From Nematostella vectensis (Eukaryota; Cnidaria; Anthozoa; Actiniaria; Edwardsiidae), in assembly GCF_932526225.1 (NCBI RefSeq), contig NC_064035.1, positions 8,605,296-8,669,295 of the forward strand: DNA of 64,000 nt, in the 5' to 3' direction. The notes below the pieces were generated by a model. It saw only the letters and a list, made by a program, of their open reading frames with translations, was not told the DNA's origin and ran no database searches. Both the position numbers and the translations under genes were made by a program. Positions 1-11,667 of the stretch are shown here, piece by piece; position 1 is the stretch's first letter; every line of letters begins with the position of its first letter.

Positions 1-52
1 GGTAAAAAAAAAAAAAAAAAAAAAAAAAAACAGATATTTTTTTAAATCCTAC

Positions 53-3000
53 CTGGTTTGCAGGCAACATCACAGACAGAGCACAGGGAGCAGTACTTGC
101 AATACTAAAAAAAGAGTCATCCTTTATAAGTCTGTTTACTGTGTATGCGTCAATAGAGCATGGCCAACTTTATTCTAATACCTACTGCTATGCTGGGTTA
201 TAATGGGCCTCGGAAAAGAGACATGTTACTGTGTATGCCTCAACAACTAAGAGAACACAACAAACATTATTCTACTGTAATACCTACTGCAATATGCTGA
301 GTTACATAGTATGGGCATCGGATGATCATTTTCTACTGAAATATATGTTTAGTTGAAAGGTTGCCCAAACTTTCTCAGCAATCATTTTCTTTCTAAAAAC
401 TTTACAACCTTCATAAGAAAGGTTGTTAGGAAGGTTGTCTGCAGTTGTCAATATTTTGCAAAATCTCACATATGATTTCCTAACAGATAAATTCCTTTCT
501 AGCATCCATTATTCAAAAGAACTCAAAATCCTTGAAGTGGAGTTATTGGCAAGAACTGAGATGGCTTCAATTCATGGTGCCTCTCTAGAATCACACAGCA
601 TCAAATGTTATAGTTAGCAGTTGGAAATTGTTGCAGTTGGAACAGTCCCTGTGAACATTTTGAATCAAGGTTACGGGGTGCCTTGAAGTGAAAATCTGCT
701 TGAAAAATACTACATTACATTTATTCTAGCAAAGAAAAATGTTTGGATTTTAATTATCTTCTCGAAATAATAAGATAATAATATTGTGTTTTAATCCTTA
801 ATCACTTGCTGTTCCCTACATCCAGGACCTTAGGTTATAGTTAATTTGCATACTCTTTTTACCCGGAAATCATGACTTCAAAGACCTCAAATTCAGTTTC
901 TTCGTCTTGCAGAAAGTTCTATCAGTGTTTCAAAATATTCAACCGGTGGATAAACAAAAAAAAGGGAAGTCTGCATGGGGTTGTCTCAAGCTTAAAGCCC
1001 CGAGGAGAAAGACTACTATATGAAAGATCTCACTAAAAGCCAAAGGGATACTTTTTTGATGGCTTCTCTTGTCCAGCTTCAAGGTTATCAGTGAAGAGTG
1101 CCTAATCATTTCCAGAAAAAAAACCTTGAGACAAAATGTTTAGTTATGATTTTAAGCAGGAATTCTTTTCTCTGCTTTGAATTTGCACATTTTTCTGGAC
1201 TTCAAAACTATAAAAGCGTAAAGTATAAGAGCCATGACCGCACAATTTGGTACACTGCTAGGTTATTTATTCAAGGGTGATACCGTGTGCTGCTTTCGAG
1301 AGATTTTGAGATGACTTTTGGTGTTGTGTTCCCTGGACATTAATCAATCCTCTAACTTTGACCCAAATATAGGAACACAAAAATATATCAAAAGCTGCGC
1401 ACAGCCTGCTAGGTGTGTGTGTGGTGATTGACATAAGCCTTAAAAAGTGAATATCAGCCGGATAGTTTAGACACATTAGGGATTTTGAGGGATGTGATTG
1501 GCTGAAAACAAGCAAAAGCAAAAACAAATGGGATTATCATATTCCTCATTTGTTAAGCTTTCCAATGACATATAACATGAGCATACTTGATTAAATCTGA
1601 CACGCATATCAACATTTTTTCTCACACTGAGTTTGCTCACTTTGAGTTTTGCCGCATCCCATGGACTGAAGGCAACTCGTAACCTAAAGCTGCTGGTCAG
1701 CTATAATTTTTTTTTACATTTTATCCAGAAATCAGCTAAGAAATTATTTCACTTGCAAAATAAGCTTTGGTAATTTGCCCTAACTTCTCTTCCCTTTTTC
1801 TACTCACTTCTTTTTTCTACTTGAACACTTCTGAAACCAGGGTAGGAAGAAATATAATTTTTGATAAGAAAATTCACTTGCAAAATCAGCATTGGTAAAT
1901 AGCCTGCAAGGTAGATTCTGCTATAATATAGACAAAAATTACATGGGGCCATTAAATACCTACAACCCGTGCCAAAACCATTTGACCCATTCACCGATTA
2001 AGCTTCACCTACACAAAATCCCATGTCTGACAATCATGTGTGCCACACAATAAATGCTCCCCCCTCCCCCGTGCCAATGTTGAGCGCCTATCATTAGTAT
2101 GTGATAGCTGAGTTCCATGCCTTAGTCAACAACATTGGTGGTTTGGGGGGGAGTGGGGATGGATGTACTTGGCAGTGGTTAACCGTTATGCGCCAACAGG
2201 GGTCAACAGTTTTGGCGGGGATTGTAGTTCCACTTACTTTGCATAAATCACAATTTGGCTTTTTTCTACTGGTCTTGCATGGGCAATCCTTGTCACACAG
2301 TTTACATAACTAAAAATAAAAAACGAATAGCATCTTTATCATCTGATAAGAGCCATATATATCCACAGTGTAATCATCTTATATTTTGATAGCTTATGCT
2401 ATCATAACAATCACATATTTCCTCATCCAAGCGCATCAGTATAATCACAGGCTAACCAAACTCTTAGTCAGTCTCCAGTCAATCCCAGTAACTAGCTTGA
2501 ATATTTTCATGATTGATCACCTCCTGTAATTGTCCTATAATTGTCTAATATCCTAGAATAAAGGTCACAATAAACTCTCATTGCTTTGTGATGTGTTTTT
2601 ATTCAGAATAAGTAGTATTTCTAACGTTTGAACAGTTGAGGGATTCCGCGTTGCTACTTATTTTTAGATGCCTCTAAAAATAAGTAGAGGCATCAAGTAA
2701 CGCAAGGTTGGTAAGCCTGTGGTATAATAGAGAGGAATGCACAGAGGGGGGGGGGGGGGGGAGTCTACCGATCGGATGTCATTGCGTTAGATGAGATTGC
2801 CCAATGCATCAACGAATAAACAGCAAATTCTTCATGTAAATAGCTTGCTTACAACCAAAAATACGTACCTTGCAATAGCTACAGTAGTTGCAAAGTGACC
2901 CTAACTTGTATTTATTCTCGTCTTCAACCGGCGGCGGAGCCGATTCACTAGATTCCTCTGCGGCTTTGGGTTTCCCCAGCGGCTCTTCCTCTGCAACTTT

Positions 3001-3066
3001 TTCTTCGCCGCATGCATTTAAAATGAAAACAGCTAGAAATAGCAGCAAAATTGAAAAAAGTTTCAT
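53..3066 (-). CDS. HRC-like secreted Cys-rich protein, 5' three exons (partial)
   Basis: Three exons join in phase: 2869-3066, 2238-2309 and 53-104; the gene continues off the left edge. I start at the ATG at 3066 because the codon upstream in the same frame is GTG. The first 20 or so residues form a signal peptide (MKLFSILLLFLAVF, then ILNACG). An acidic, Pro/Glu/Ser-rich linker follows. Then comes a run of C-x2-C motifs (LCNYCSYCK, LCKLCDKDCPC, YCKYCSLCSVCDVACKP). This resembles the C-terminal Cys-rich segment of vertebrate sarcoplasmic-reticulum histidine-rich calcium-binding protein. Donors are GTACGT, GTAAGT and GTAGGA, and both acceptors end in TTAG. The histidine-rich part of HRC is not seen, so function in calcium storage is only a guess. 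The exon structure is well supported and the family name moderately so. Confidence 0.65.
455..640 (+). repeat. Dispersed repeat family R1, copy 1 (diverged)
   Basis: A degenerate copy of a family also seen at about 16740-16985 and 47500-47720, all in the same orientation. Shared landmarks in order are GATTTCC, ATAAAT(C/T)(G/C)CCTT, CATT(C/A)TTCAAAA, CTTGAAG(C/T)GGA and TTGGC(A/C)AG followed by a (C/A)ACTGA(A/G)ATGG block. No terminal repeats or coding capacity are visible. It lies in an intron of the HRC-like gene. Confidence 0.5.
2654..2693. repeat. Overlapping inverted repeats (two alternative hairpins)
   Basis: CTACTTATTTTTAG (2654-2667) is perfectly inverted at 2674-2687 with a 6-nt loop. 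The loop ATGCCT is itself inverted at 2688-2693. The two pairings share sequence, so they are mutually exclusive. The site is intronic in the HRC-like gene. No function is known. Confidence 0.6.
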
Positions 3067-3439
3067 CTTTTTCGATTTCACCACAATTCCAAGTGACCTC
3101 TAGCTATTTACTTCCTTAGAAATGGAAGTGGTCAGCGGTGAATGGTACTAGTTTTAGTCCCTACCGTCTCAAGAGACACAGGTAGCCATACCATAGTCTC
3201 GTTCCGTATTTATGACGGTAACTTAGTGTAAAGAAATACAGTATAAAAACTCATATATTTCTCACTCATTGCTAACAGAGCTTTTTTCTAGGTCTGTTAG
3301 GTAGTAGTAGAATTTGATATTTTGATCGCGTGGGGGAGCCTATTAACAACGTGACGGGTCCTTTTTTTGTTTATTTACAAGACCCGATTTATTTGATTGG
3401 CTCACCGTCTTTTCAAAAACTCGCTAACCTGTGAATAAG

Positions 3440-4140
3440 CTCACGCATGGCACCTAGACCACAGTTGTACATCCCTAGTGATGGGTTTACTCATATTACT
3501 TATATCACAGTTGGACGCCCTTAGTGATCGGCTCACTTATAGTATCAATATATCATAGTTGTACACTCCTAGTGATGGGTTCACTCATATTACTTATATC
3601 ACAGTTGTACGCCCTTAGTGTGATTGGCTCAATCATAGTATCTATATATCACAGTTGTACACTCCTAGTGATGGGTACACTTATAGTATCAATATATCAC
3701 AGTTGTACACTCCTAGTGATGGGTTCACTCATATTACTTATATCACAGTTGAACGCCTCTAGTTAGTTATCGGCTCACTACCAAAGTCGTTTGCTCCTAG
3801 TGATGGACTCACTTATAGTACCTGTATCAGAGTTGTATGATCCTAGTGATGGACTCACTTATAGTACCTATATCAGAGTTGTACGCTCCTAGTGATGGGC
3901 TCACTTATTATAGTACCTATATCAGAGTTGAACGCTCCTGGTGATGGGCTCACTTATTATAGTACCTATATCAGAGTTGTACGCTCCTGGTGATGGGCTC
4001 ACTTATTAATAGTACCTATATCAGAGTTGTACGCTCCTGGTGATGGACTCACTTATTATAGTACCTATATCAGAGTTGTACGCTCCTGGTGATGGGCTCA
4101 CTTATTATAGTACCTATATCAGAGCTGTACGCTCCTAGTA
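3440..4140. repeat. Minisatellite, unit about 46-50 bp, about 15 copies
   Basis: Tandem units built on TATCAGAGTTGTACGCTCCT, then AGTGATGGGCTCACTTATA and GTACC. Units at the left are more diverged. It lies between the HRC-like gene start and the GCN2 stop codon, in the 3' flank of GCN2. It overlaps no recognised exon. Confidence 0.9.
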
Positions 4141-4425
4141 CGCTTCGGACGTGTATATAGGTGGGTGTACAGGATGCGCGCGCACCTTTGGTGGCCAAAA
4201 AGTGGGTTATTTCTTATTAAGGAGTGTTCAAATACTATGCTTTTTTCCATATACCTACGACTGCGTTTCACCCCCCCCCCCCCCCCCCCCCGTTAATCCT
4301 GGGTACGCGTTACATATTGCATTTCATTATTGAATGTAACAGATAAGAACCTATGGCTGGCTCAGACTGTACGCCTTGATTGACGGGCCCGAACATTGAA
4401 GCAGGCACTATTATTGATCTTTCGT

Positions 4426-7400
4426 TTAGAAAAATATTCTATAAACCTCGTCCTTCACACTGTACACGAAAAGGAAAGGGAGTTTGTTAGCAGTTTTCAT
4501 CTCCCAGATGTCGTCGCAGACGCGCCTGACTGGTTTGGAATATCGCGGGTGCTTCTCGATCACCGCTGAGACGCTTTTGCCAAACTCGGTCTCTTCCAAC
4601 TCAAGCAACGACGACATACTCATTAGTACACTTCCGGGAAGATCGACCTATAAAAGAGCGAATAAGAGAGAATAATTAGTACGTTTTTATTGTTCGATGA
4701 GTCAACAAAATACAGGGTAGCCTGCTTGCATGGACAGACGCAGGGCAGCGGGAGAGAAGAGAAAAACTTTTCTCTCCTTTCTCCCCTGCCCTGTGTTCGT
4801 ATTTACGCTCGCCCCCAGGAACCACGCGGCTTAAAATACAAGATAGCGTCCGGTCATCGAACGGAGAGGGTTTTCCGCAATAATAACACTGAGTACCGCC
4901 TACAAGCAGGCTAAATACAGGGGAATTCCGGATGACTTTAAAGCCGCATTGTCAACATGCGGAGGGCCGTCGAAAACCTCAACCGACAAGAGACAAAAGA
5001 ATCTATTAGGATCCGCGCTATTTAACAGGCCATCCACTAAATTAACAGTGACATTCTCAAAGAAACTTCCAATAGACACGCTGCTTTTACAATTTTGAAA
5101 CATTTTTCGCGTTTTCTGTAAAAATTATTGTTACGCAATCGACCTGAAGTAAACTGGTGACAATGCTGCTTTAAAAATCTCTATGCAATCGTGTTCCCAT
5201 TTGTTGTTTACATATCTCTTTTGACAATTGCGATTGGAATGGACTCTGGGAAGACCGGGAAGACCCTACACTACACTGAACCTAAATCAAACATGCGAAC
5301 GGGTTTTCCGAGCATGAATCTTATAAACAACCTTTTCCAGTACCTTGGAAACCGTTACGGTACCCAAACCAAATCTACGCAGGGGTTCGGTACTGATGTA
5401 CAAAAGTCCCGTCATAATTATAATTAGTTTTCATGTGCGTCACGCCTATTTCATACGCGTCATGACCACAGTGAATAATAAGAAACAAACCACAGGTTCC
5501 CCAAGCTAATGTTGTATTTTACCTGTTTCATTCATAGTTACAGTCAATATATGGTGCATTACAATAAAAAAATTGGGACGAAAAATATAAAATTCCTTAA
5601 AACTTTTCTTACATGTTTGTGGAGTTGTTATTTAAATCCCTGTGAAGTTTCTATCCATTTGGGGCAATATTGAGCGATTGAAGTTCCCCCACGGAATTTC
5701 CCAAACGCTATTATGAGGTCATTGTGAGAACGTACACGCAATGAGATGGACGCAATGTCAAATGGACTCAATGTCAAATGGACTTTTTTCAATTATTTTT
5801 CACAGGTGTTGCTAAATTCACCATGGGGTGATTCAAATGAAAACATTCATTAAGGATCGGAATGCGTTCATAGAAACGATACCAACTGCCGAGGAAAGAG
5901 TATACATTTATTAGAGGCAATAATGATATTTTGGCAAGGAAAAGCATAGAAGATTTTTTTTACAGTAAATAAAACGGCAATATTGTGACGTGCAGGTTTG
6001 GAGTGTTACATTTGTGTTTGATGAAATAATTTATTGCTCCGATATACCAAAAAGGTATTAAATATATTTCTTTTAGTTATTGGATTGGTTTTCATAATCC
6101 CATGAAACTTGTGTAAATCCAGCATACACAAAAGAGAACATAGACATTCAAATGTATAGTGCTATAAATAAGCTTAAGTATATTCCATGGATTTATGAGT
6201 AGAACCCTGTTATCTTTAAATATTTCCTAGAGAATAATGTCCCCAAAAATACAACGTGCACTTAAAATACTTCGTATATAATGGGTAAAAACACACGGCT
6301 TTGTAAGCCGTAAGTGGTTTTCCTTCTTCCGCTTTCTTGAGTTGCCAACACAGCAGACATCTGCTGAAATCTAGAGCGGTGGCAACAGGGAACGCGGATC
6401 AAAAGTAGGGGAGAAAAAGAAATGTTAGCCGCCGAGTGGGATACGACGCTTTTCATCGTTGTTTCATCATTGTTTTGTGGCATGACGATAGATTAATCCC
6501 GAAAAATGTCTGGCGAGGGTACCAGTGTAACAACCATCACAACAACGAACGTGGTCCTTGTCAGCGTTATAGCACTCCTGGCCATCGCAGGCAATGTTTC
6601 GATTGTCTTTGTGTATTTCAAAAACTACAAGCGACGCACCGTAACCAACACGATGTTCTTGAACATGTGTGTTATTGACCTCTTCTCCGCTCTGAGCGAC
6701 ATCGCGTTTTACATCGTCGCAGGCTTGCTGCCGTCGTTGAAGGCCAGCTACGCCTTCTGTCGTGCATCCTTGTTCTTTGACCACCTACTGAAGATCGCAA
6801 CCGTGCTGTGTATGACCGGCGTGGCGGTGGAGCGGTATTTCAGCCTCGCCCGCTTAACCCACCGTCGCCTAACAAGAGTGAATGCGGGGCTTGTCATCCT
6901 CTGGGTGTGGGCGCAAGGTACGACGGCCTCCATGCCTTGGGACCTGCTAGATGACCAGCCGCGCGCCGAGGATGAAATCCTACAGATCTGCGGTAGCATA
7001 CCACGAGTCTTCGCACCAGGACTGCAGATTAAAAGCATGAACCTCGCCCTGGCCGTTTTGTGCTTATATCTGCCCTCTGCTGCGTTTGTGTACGTATTCT
7101 GAGCCGTCTTAAAGGCACTGCGTCTAAGACGACGCCTTCAGGGCACGTCTACAGACATTCACGGTAACCACAAAGAACGCTTTGCGGCCGCTCCGTACGC
7201 TCGCTCCATCCTCTCGACAATCTATCTCTTCACGATCTACGTTCTGTTTGTCGGACCGTTTATCGGTACCACGGCCTGGATGGTCATCTCCGGCGAGGAA
7301 ATCCCTGGTGTAGCAGCGTTTGCGGTGCTGCTTGTGCTCCGCCTGAAAGCCACCTTTTTCCCACTTCTCTACCTGGTACGCAACCGACTGTTAGCGTCGA

Positions 7401-10400
7401 ACCTTCATCAACAGCTTCCGTGCTGTTTCTCGGGGCAGGGAGCCAAGAAAGAATCAATCGGCGAAGAAGAGGACCGCAAGCTCGAGAAAACAATGACCAA
7501 GGCAAGAAACAAGACAAGGAACAAGATGGCGATCTGACGGTGAACATGGAAATTTTCCAGGTCCAAGCGTTTGCAAACGTGTCGAAACGTGTCGAGTGTC
7601 GATGAAAAGCAAAAATGTGATAGGTTAGGTATTAAAGCCACTCGCACACATAAAATGACAAGGAAAGTTAAAATAAAACCCAATTACCAAATAGACGAGA
7701 CCGCAGTCTAGAACCCAGGTGTCATCTTTTACAAAATAAAATTCCACCTAGCAGTTTCTCGGATTGGCTTCGCAAAGGATTTGATATTCACACTAAGAAT
7801 GTTTTGTTGCCAATTTGTTCTAATTCGCGTTTAAAGGCGTGTTAGAACATTTATTTAACGAAACATATCTATTGCGCTTTATTCAACAGTCCATTTACAA
7901 GACCAGGAACGCTTGGCGAGTTAATATTTTGAATGAAAAACCAAAAAAAATGTTTAATTATATTTATTATTTGGTTATTTAGAACTCCCAATCGCAAAAA
8001 TATATCAGGTTGCTCGCTTATACGGTCATATTGAGAAATATCTTGAAACGTGACCGTTTAGAACTCTTCATCAATATCATTTTTTTTTTGTTCGGCTTTG
8101 GTGCTGTAATATCCCGTTCCTTCTAGTCTACCATCTAAAAACACAACATTGCATTTTAATACTTTTCACCTACCATCTCTCTCAAAAGGATATCAGAAGA
8201 CACCTGTCGTGATAGGTATAAAATTGTATATAATGACTCTTTTGCCAGATGTCCTTTCGTTAGAAATGAGAGAGGACGTTTTAACGAATTTTATAACGCT
8301 AATTTTGGTACTTGTCTCAGCCAAAGTGGAATTTGAAAACGAAGACTTCGTGGTCTAATTAGGTACATATAAGTGTTACTGGAAGAAACGGTCCTTTTCT
8401 GATTAAAGTAATAGTTTTAGCTAAATTAATGTAAGTTTTAGCTAAATGAGGGATGACAATTGCAATTGAGGGTAAGGTGAAGGGTGGGAGGAGGTGAAGG
8501 GTTAAGGATAGGGTAAGGTGAAGGGTGGGAGGGGGTGAAGGGTTAAGGAGAGAGTAAGGTGAAGGGTGGGAGGAGGTGAAGGGTTAAGGAGAGGGTAAGG
8601 TGAAGGGTGGGAGGAGGTGTGGGGTTAAGGAGAGGGTAAGGTGAAGGGTGGGATGAGGTGTGGGGTTAAGGAGAGGGTAAGGTGAAGGGTGGGAGGAGGT
8701 GAAGTGTTAAGGAGAGGGTAAGGTGAAGGGTGGGAGGGGGTGGAGGGTTAAGGAGAGTGTAAGGTGAAGGGTGGGAGGAGGTGAAGGGTTAAGGAGAGTG
8801 TAAGGTGAAGGGTGGAAGGAGGTGAAGGGTTAAGGATAGGGTAAGGTGAAGGGTGGGAGGGGGTGAAGGGTTAAGGAGAGTGTAAGGTGAAGGGTGGGAG
8901 AAGGTGAAGGGTTAAGGAGAGGGTAAGGTGAAGGGTGGGAGGAGGTGAAGGGTTAAGGAAAGGGTAAGGTGAAGGGTGGGAGGAGGTGAAGGGTTAAGGA
9001 GAGAGTAAGGTGAAGGGTGGGAGGAGGTGAAGGGTTAAGGAGAGAGTAAGTTGAAGGGTGGGAGGAGGTGTAGAGTTAAGGAGAGGGTAAGGTGAAGGGT
9101 GGGAGGAGGTGTAAGATTAAGGAGAGAGTAAGGTAAAGGGTGGGAGGAGGTGAAGGGTAAAGGAGAGGGTAAGGTGAAGGGTGGGAGGAGGTGTAGGGTT
9201 AAGGTGAGAGTAAGATGGGTGGAGGGTGGGAGGAGGTGAAGGGTTAAGGAGAGAGTAAGGTGAAGGGTGGGAGGAGGTGTGGGGTTAAGGAGAGGGTAAG
9301 GTGAAGGGTGGGAGGAGGTGTGGGGTTAAGGAGAGAGTAAGGTGAAGGGTGGGAGGAGGTGAGGGGTGGGAGGAGGTGAAGGGTTAAGGAGAGGGTAAGG
9401 TGAGTGGAGGGTGGGAGGAGGTGTAGGGTTAAGGAGAGGGTAAGGTGAAGGGTGGGAGGAGGTGTGGGGTTAAGGAGAGAGTAAGGTGGAGGGTGGGAGG
9501 AGGTGTGGGGTTAAGGAGAGAGTAAGATGAAGGGTGGGAGGAGGTGTGGGGTTAAGGAGAGAGTAAGGTGAAGGGTGGGAGGAGGTGTGGGGTTAAGGAG
9601 AGGGTAAGGTGAAGGGTGGGAGGAGGTGTGGGGTTAAGAAGAGGGTAAGGTGAAGGGTGGGAGGAGGTGTGGGGTTAAGGAGAGAGTAAGGTGAAGTGTG
9701 GGAGGAGGTGTGGGGTTAAGGAGAGGGTAAGGTGAAGGGTGGGAGGGGGTGAAGGGTTAAGGAGAAGGTAAGGTGAAGTGTGGGAGGAGGTGTGGGGTTA
9801 AGGAGAGAGTAAGGTGAAGGGTGGGAGGAGGTGTGGGGTTAAGAAGAGGGTAAGGTGAAGGGTGGGAGGAGGTGTGGGGTTAAGGAGAGGGTTAGGTGAA
9901 GGGTGGGAGGAGGTGAAGGGTAAAGGAGAGGGTAAGGTGAAGGGTGGGAGGAGGTGTGGGGTTAAGGAGAGGGTTAGGTGAAGGGTGGCAGGAGGTAAAG
10001 GGTTAAGGAGAGGGTTAGGTAAAGGGTGGGAGGAGGTAAAGGGTTAAGGAGAGGGTTAGGTAAAGGGTGGGAGGAGGTGAAGGGTAAAGGAGAGGGTAAG
10101 GTGAAGGGTGGGAGGAGGTGTGGGGTTAAGGAGAGGGTTAGGTGAAGGGTGGGAGGAGGTAAAGGGTTAAGGAGAGAGTAAGGTGAAGGATGGGAGGAGG
10201 TGTGGGGTTAAGGAGAGGGTAAGGTGAAGGGTGGGAGGAGGTGTGGGGTTAAGGAGTAAGGTGAAGGGTGGGAGGAGGTGTGGGGTTAAGGAGAGAGTAA
10301 GGTGAAGGGTGGGAGGAGGTGTGGGGTTAAGGAGAGAGTAAGATGAAGGGTGGGAGGAGGTGTGGGGTTAAGGAGAGAGTAAGGTGAAGGGTGGGAGGAG

Positions 10401-11667
10401 GTGTGGGGTTAAGGAGAGGGTAAGGTGAAGGGTGGGAGGAGGTGTGGGGTTAAGGAGAGGGTAAGGTGAAGGGTGGGAGGAGGTGTGGGGTTAAGGAGAG
10501 GGTAAGGTGAAGGGTGGGAAGAGGTGTAGGGTTAAGGAGAGAGTAAGGTGAAGGGTGGGAGGAGGTGTGGGGTTAAGGAGAGAGTAAGGTGAAGGGTGGG
10601 AGGAGGTGTGGGGTTAAGGAGAGAGTAAGGTGAAGGGTGGGAGGAGGTGTGGGGTTAAGGAGAGGGTAAGGTGAAGGGTGGGAGGAGGTGTGGGGTTAAG
10701 GAGAGAGTAAGGTGAAGGGTGGGAGGAGGTGTGGGGTTAAGGAGAGGGTAAGGTGAAGGGTGGGAGGAGGTGTGGGGTTAAGGAGAGAGTAAGGTGAAGG
10801 GTGGGAGGAGGTGTGGGGTTAAGGAGAGGGTTAGGTGAAGGGTGGGAGGAGGTAAAGGGTTAAGGAGAGGATAAGGTGAAGGGTGGGAGGAGGTGTAAGG
10901 TTAAGAAGAGGGTAAGGTGGGTAAAGGGTGGGAGGAGGTGTGTGGTTAAGGAGAGAGTAAGGTGAAGGGTGGGAGGAGGTGTGGGGTTAAGGAGAGAGTA
11001 AGGTGAAGGGTGGGAGGAGGTGTGGGGTTAAGGAGAGTGTAAAGTGGGTGAAGGGTGGGAGGAGGTGTGGCTAGAGGAGAGGGTAAGCTGGGTTAAGGAT
11101 GAGAAACAATAGGGACATTGCTGGAGGAGATGATACAAGAAAAGGAGCAAAGAAGAAGGGGCAAAAGGGAGAGAAAAAGGAAAGATGCTGTGTAAACAAA
11201 TTCAAACAAGAAATGATGTCATTACAGGCGGAGGAAAGTAAGAGTTGGAAAGGGGAATGAGGGGAGAAGAGAGAAGAGATTTGACGAGATAGGGGAGTTT
11301 GCTGATGATGAGAAGAGCGGATAACAACAAAAACAATCCTCACCCCAATGACTTTGACCCCAATCTTGGAGCCAATGTGTTGCTTCATTTGTTGTAGAGT
11401 GGGCCTTAATCTTGCCAGGATCTGGCTCTCATAGCGCTTCTTCACGTTCCATTGCAACCTTTCTTGGGTCTTGAAGGACACATGGATGTTGGGTATTGTG
11501 TTGGATTCAGTAGAAGTGCTAGGGACAGTGCTGGACCGTCCTGAGCTAGTGACCAGAGTACCATCACCCGAGTCAACGCGGCTGCTGATCTTTGTTTGGA
11601 GGTGGTCTACAAGCTCTGAAGTGCTGACTGAAGTCTTTGTCAGTTTGTCTTTCTCTATGGACACCAC
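4426..11667 (-). CDS. EIF2AK4: GCN2 exons 20-21: C-terminal dimerisation/ribosome-binding domain
   Basis: Exon 20 (11344-11667) begins [11 protein letters not shown] and has TSELVDHL and [14 protein letters not shown]. Exon 21 (4426-4647) begins VDLPGS, continues [13 protein letters not shown], and ends [13 protein letters not shown] before the stop. This closing motif matches the family C-terminus (YRILF in human). The joining phase is 0. The intron between them is 6.7 kb and holds two MITEs, a GPCR on the opposite strand and a 2.6-kb purine-rich minisatellite. Confidence 0.92.

Noticed and set aside
2701-2765. Possible CRISPR-like or bacterial array elements
   Set aside because: All arrays here are head-to-tail minisatellites without unique spacers; the genome is animal.
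4900-5103. 67-codon frame on the - strand
   Set aside because: It lies in the TTAA MITE, and the second copy at 15105-15335 has stops in the same register.
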